A stretch of DNA of 7,834 bases from Candidatus Omnitrophota bacterium. GTDB taxonomy: Bacteria > Omnitrophota > Gorgyraeia > Duberdicusellales > 4484-171. Where the stretch lies: assembly GCA_014728785.1 (NCBI GenBank), contig WJKZ01000132.1:1-7834 (forward strand), in the 5' to 3' direction. Of the stretch, positions 7,040 to 7,834 are shown piece by piece. The notes under the pieces were generated by a model. The model was not told where the DNA came from. It ran no database searches and saw only the letters and a list, made by a program, of their open reading frames with translations. The first letter of the stretch is position 1. Each line of letters starts with the position of its first letter. Position numbers and translations under genes: made by a program.

Positions 7040-7067
7040 TTGACAATGTAATGAAAGATGATATTCT
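7040..7067 (+). promoter_or_regulatory. Candidate promoter for the second receiver gene, possibly giving a leaderless mRNA
   Basis: A perfect -35, TTGACA (7040-7045), is followed after 16 bases by TATTCT (7062-7067, 4 of 6 to TATAAT). A start about seven bases beyond the -10 falls on the ATG at 7074 itself. No ribosome-binding sequence lies just before that ATG (GATATTCTGTCTCC), which fits a leaderless transcript. The HD-GYP gene ends 74 bases upstream, the largest gap inside the cluster. The -10 match is modest, so chance remains possible. Confidence 0.45.
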
Positions 7068-7073
7068 GTCTCC

Positions 7074-7454
7074 ATGAATCCAGCCAGAAAAAAAATATTA
7101 CTTGTTGATGACGAAAAAGAGATGCTTGAGTTTTTAGCAAATTTCCTCCAGCGCAACGATTATGATGTCGTATTTACTTCCAGGGGTTCCGAAGCATTGC
7201 AGTTAGCCATAGAATCAAAACCGGATTTGATAGTATTGGATATTGTTATGCCGGACATAGACGGGGGGGAATTGGCATTGTTGATGAGCAAAGAACCCGC
7301 AATCGCTAAGGCTCCCATTATTTTTTTGACAGGGATAATACGCGACGGAGACGAATTAAACAAAATAAAAGCGGTTAAAGATTACTCTGTAGTGTCAAAA
7401 CCCCTTGACCCTAAAAAGTTTTTAGATACCATCAAAGAGGCACTGTCCGCCTGA
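7074..7454 (+). CDS. Second stand-alone CheY-like response regulator
   Basis: 126 residues, receiver domain only. Key residues are present: D12-D13 in LLVDDEKE, phospho-acceptor D56 in IVLDIVMPDIDG, T86 in IFLTG, and K109 in VSKPLDP. The 90-105 stretch (RDGDELNKIKAVKDY) departs from the usual G-A-D-D-Y pattern before the conserved lysine, so the interaction face differs from that of the first receiver. The ATG at 7074 is the first possible start, because a TGA at 7059-7061 closes the frame. There is no good ribosome site, but a promoter-like -35/-10 pair ends six bases upstream. It could be a second target of the membrane kinase, a phosphate sink, or the receiver for a different kinase. It has no DNA-binding output. 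Confidence 0.92.
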   Translation: MNPARKKILLVDDEKEMLEFLANFLQRNDYDVVFTSRGSEALQLAIESKPDLIVLDIVMPDIDGGELALLMSKEPAIAKAPIIFLTGIIRDGDELNKIKAVKDYSVVSKPLDPKKFLDTIKEALSA

Positions 7455-7510
7455 CCCATAAAAACATTCCAAAGTAAATCCTTTGACATCTTCAATAAAT
7501 AAAAGGTTCA

Positions 7511-7519
7511 TGGTATAAT
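7511..7519 (+). promoter_or_regulatory. Extended -10 promoter-like element in the 3' intergenic region
   Basis: TGGTATAAT combines the extended -10 TGn with a perfect TATAAT (7514-7519). The properly spaced -35 (TTCAAT, 7491-7496) is poor, and a perfect TTGACA at 7483-7488 is 25 bases away, too far for sigma70. No open reading frame follows within the window: the ATG at 7518 runs only six codons. It would drive a noncoding transcript through the hairpin and repeats, or a gene beyond the edge. Confidence 0.4.
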
Positions 7520-7544
7520 GAAAGCCGTTTTCAATTGAATTGGT

Positions 7545-7609
7545 TTCGAACAGAGTGAGAAATATTATTAAGGTTTTCTTGAGACTTCTCACTCCTGAAG
7601 GGGTTCGAA
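7545..7609. repeat. Interrupted inverted repeat (hairpin element) before the tandem repeats
   Basis: An inner 9-bp perfect stem pairs GAGTGAGAA (7553-7561) with TTCTCACTC (7586-7594) around a 24-base loop. An outer 7-bp stem pairs TTCGAAC (7545-7551) with GTTCGAA (7603-7609). One unpaired base on the left and eight on the right separate the two stems. No T-run follows, so it is not an ordinary terminator. It has the look of a dispersed palindromic intergenic element of the REP type. Confidence 0.6.
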
Positions 7610-7620
7610 GTCCTCGAAAT

Positions 7621-7834
7621 TTCAATGAGGCTGTGTTTTTGCAAGTCGGAGACGAAGAAAAAACACTTAGCCGAATTGATCCTGAGCAGAGCGAAGGATC
7701 TCATCAAGGTAGTTTGTTCAATGAGGCTGTGTTTTTGCAAGTCGGAGACGAAGAAAAAACACTTAGCCGAATTGATCCTGAGCAGAGCGAAGGATCTCAT
7801 CAAGGTAGTTTGTTCAATGAGGCTGTGTTTTTGC
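7621..7834. repeat. Perfect 96-bp tandem repeat, 2.2 copies, running off the window end
   Basis: Units lie at 7621-7716 and 7717-7812 and are identical base for base. A third copy begins at 7813 and is cut at 22 bases by the window edge. Each unit contains two potential hairpins. The first pairs GGCTGTGTTTTT (7629-7640) with AAAAACAC (7659-7666) and, after a 2-base bulge, AGCC (7669-7672). The second pairs GATCCT (7678-7683) with AGGATC (7695-7700). CTCAT near the unit end can also pair with ATGAG of the next unit. The GATCCTGAGC...GCGAAGGATC core resembles palindromic repeats that I recall as common between genes in many uncultured bacteria; this is recollection, not a search. There is no unique spacer between units, so it is not CRISPR. 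Confidence 0.92.

Noticed and set aside
7470..7485. Terminator after the second receiver gene
   Set aside because: CAAAG/CTTTG forms only a weak 5-bp AT-rich stem and has no T-run. No convincing terminator is seen after 7454.
7483..7519. Perfect TTGACA and perfect TATAAT as one sigma70 promoter
   Set aside because: The spacing is 25 bases, against about 17 needed. Only the extended -10 part was kept as a candidate.
7531..7803. Open frame of 90 codons on the - strand with a 32-residue internal repeat
   Set aside because: The frame stays open only because the 96-bp DNA repeat is divisible by three. The DNA is palindromic, and no ribosome site or recognisable domain is present.
7621..7834. CRISPR array
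   Set aside because: The units are contiguous and identical over all 96 bases, with no short repeat separated by unique spacers and no cas genes nearby.

Overview
The window is about 7.8 kb of moderately AT-rich bacterial DNA (around 40% GC by eye). It comes from a diderm organism, because it encodes an outer-membrane FadL-type barrel with a signal peptide and a C-terminal aromatic residue. The gene set (multi-membrane-segment histidine kinases, GAF/HD-GYP proteins, PilZ fusions) and the repeat-rich intergenic DNA resemble uncultured lineages such as Omnitrophota or other PVC/deltaproteobacterial-type genomes. That placement is a weak inference; nothing in the window fixes the taxon.

Layout, all genes on the + strand. 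1-236: the 3' end of an unidentified gene, probably a membrane protein. 237-512: an intergenic region with a strong intrinsic terminator (314-343), then AT-rich DNA with 10-bp-spaced direct repeats and a good sigma70-type promoter (408-436). 513-6999: five tightly spaced genes that probably form one operon. They are a FadL-family outer-membrane channel, a PilZ domain fused to a PhcB-like SAM-dependent methyltransferase, a multi-spanning GAF histidine kinase, a stand-alone receiver protein, and a GAF/HD-GYP protein. 7074-7454: a second stand-alone receiver, possibly with its own promoter and a leaderless mRNA. 7455-7834: no credible gene. This stretch holds an extended -10 promoter-like site, an interrupted hairpin and a perfect 96-bp tandem repeat that runs off the window end.

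How the genes may work together (inference): the methyltransferase resembles the PhcB family, which makes 3-hydroxy fatty-acid methyl-ester autoinducers in Ralstonia. It is followed by a membrane kinase and receivers, as in phcBSRQ. The HD-GYP protein and adjacent receiver look like a split RpfG from the DSF (diffusible fatty-acid) system. The FadL channel could pass a hydrophobic signal through the outer membrane. The PilZ domain would let c-di-GMP control signal synthesis, and the HD-GYP protein would degrade c-di-GMP. Together this suggests an undescribed lipid-signal/c-di-GMP feedback circuit that mixes phc and rpf logic. No DNA-binding output domain and no GGDEF cyclase is present in the window.
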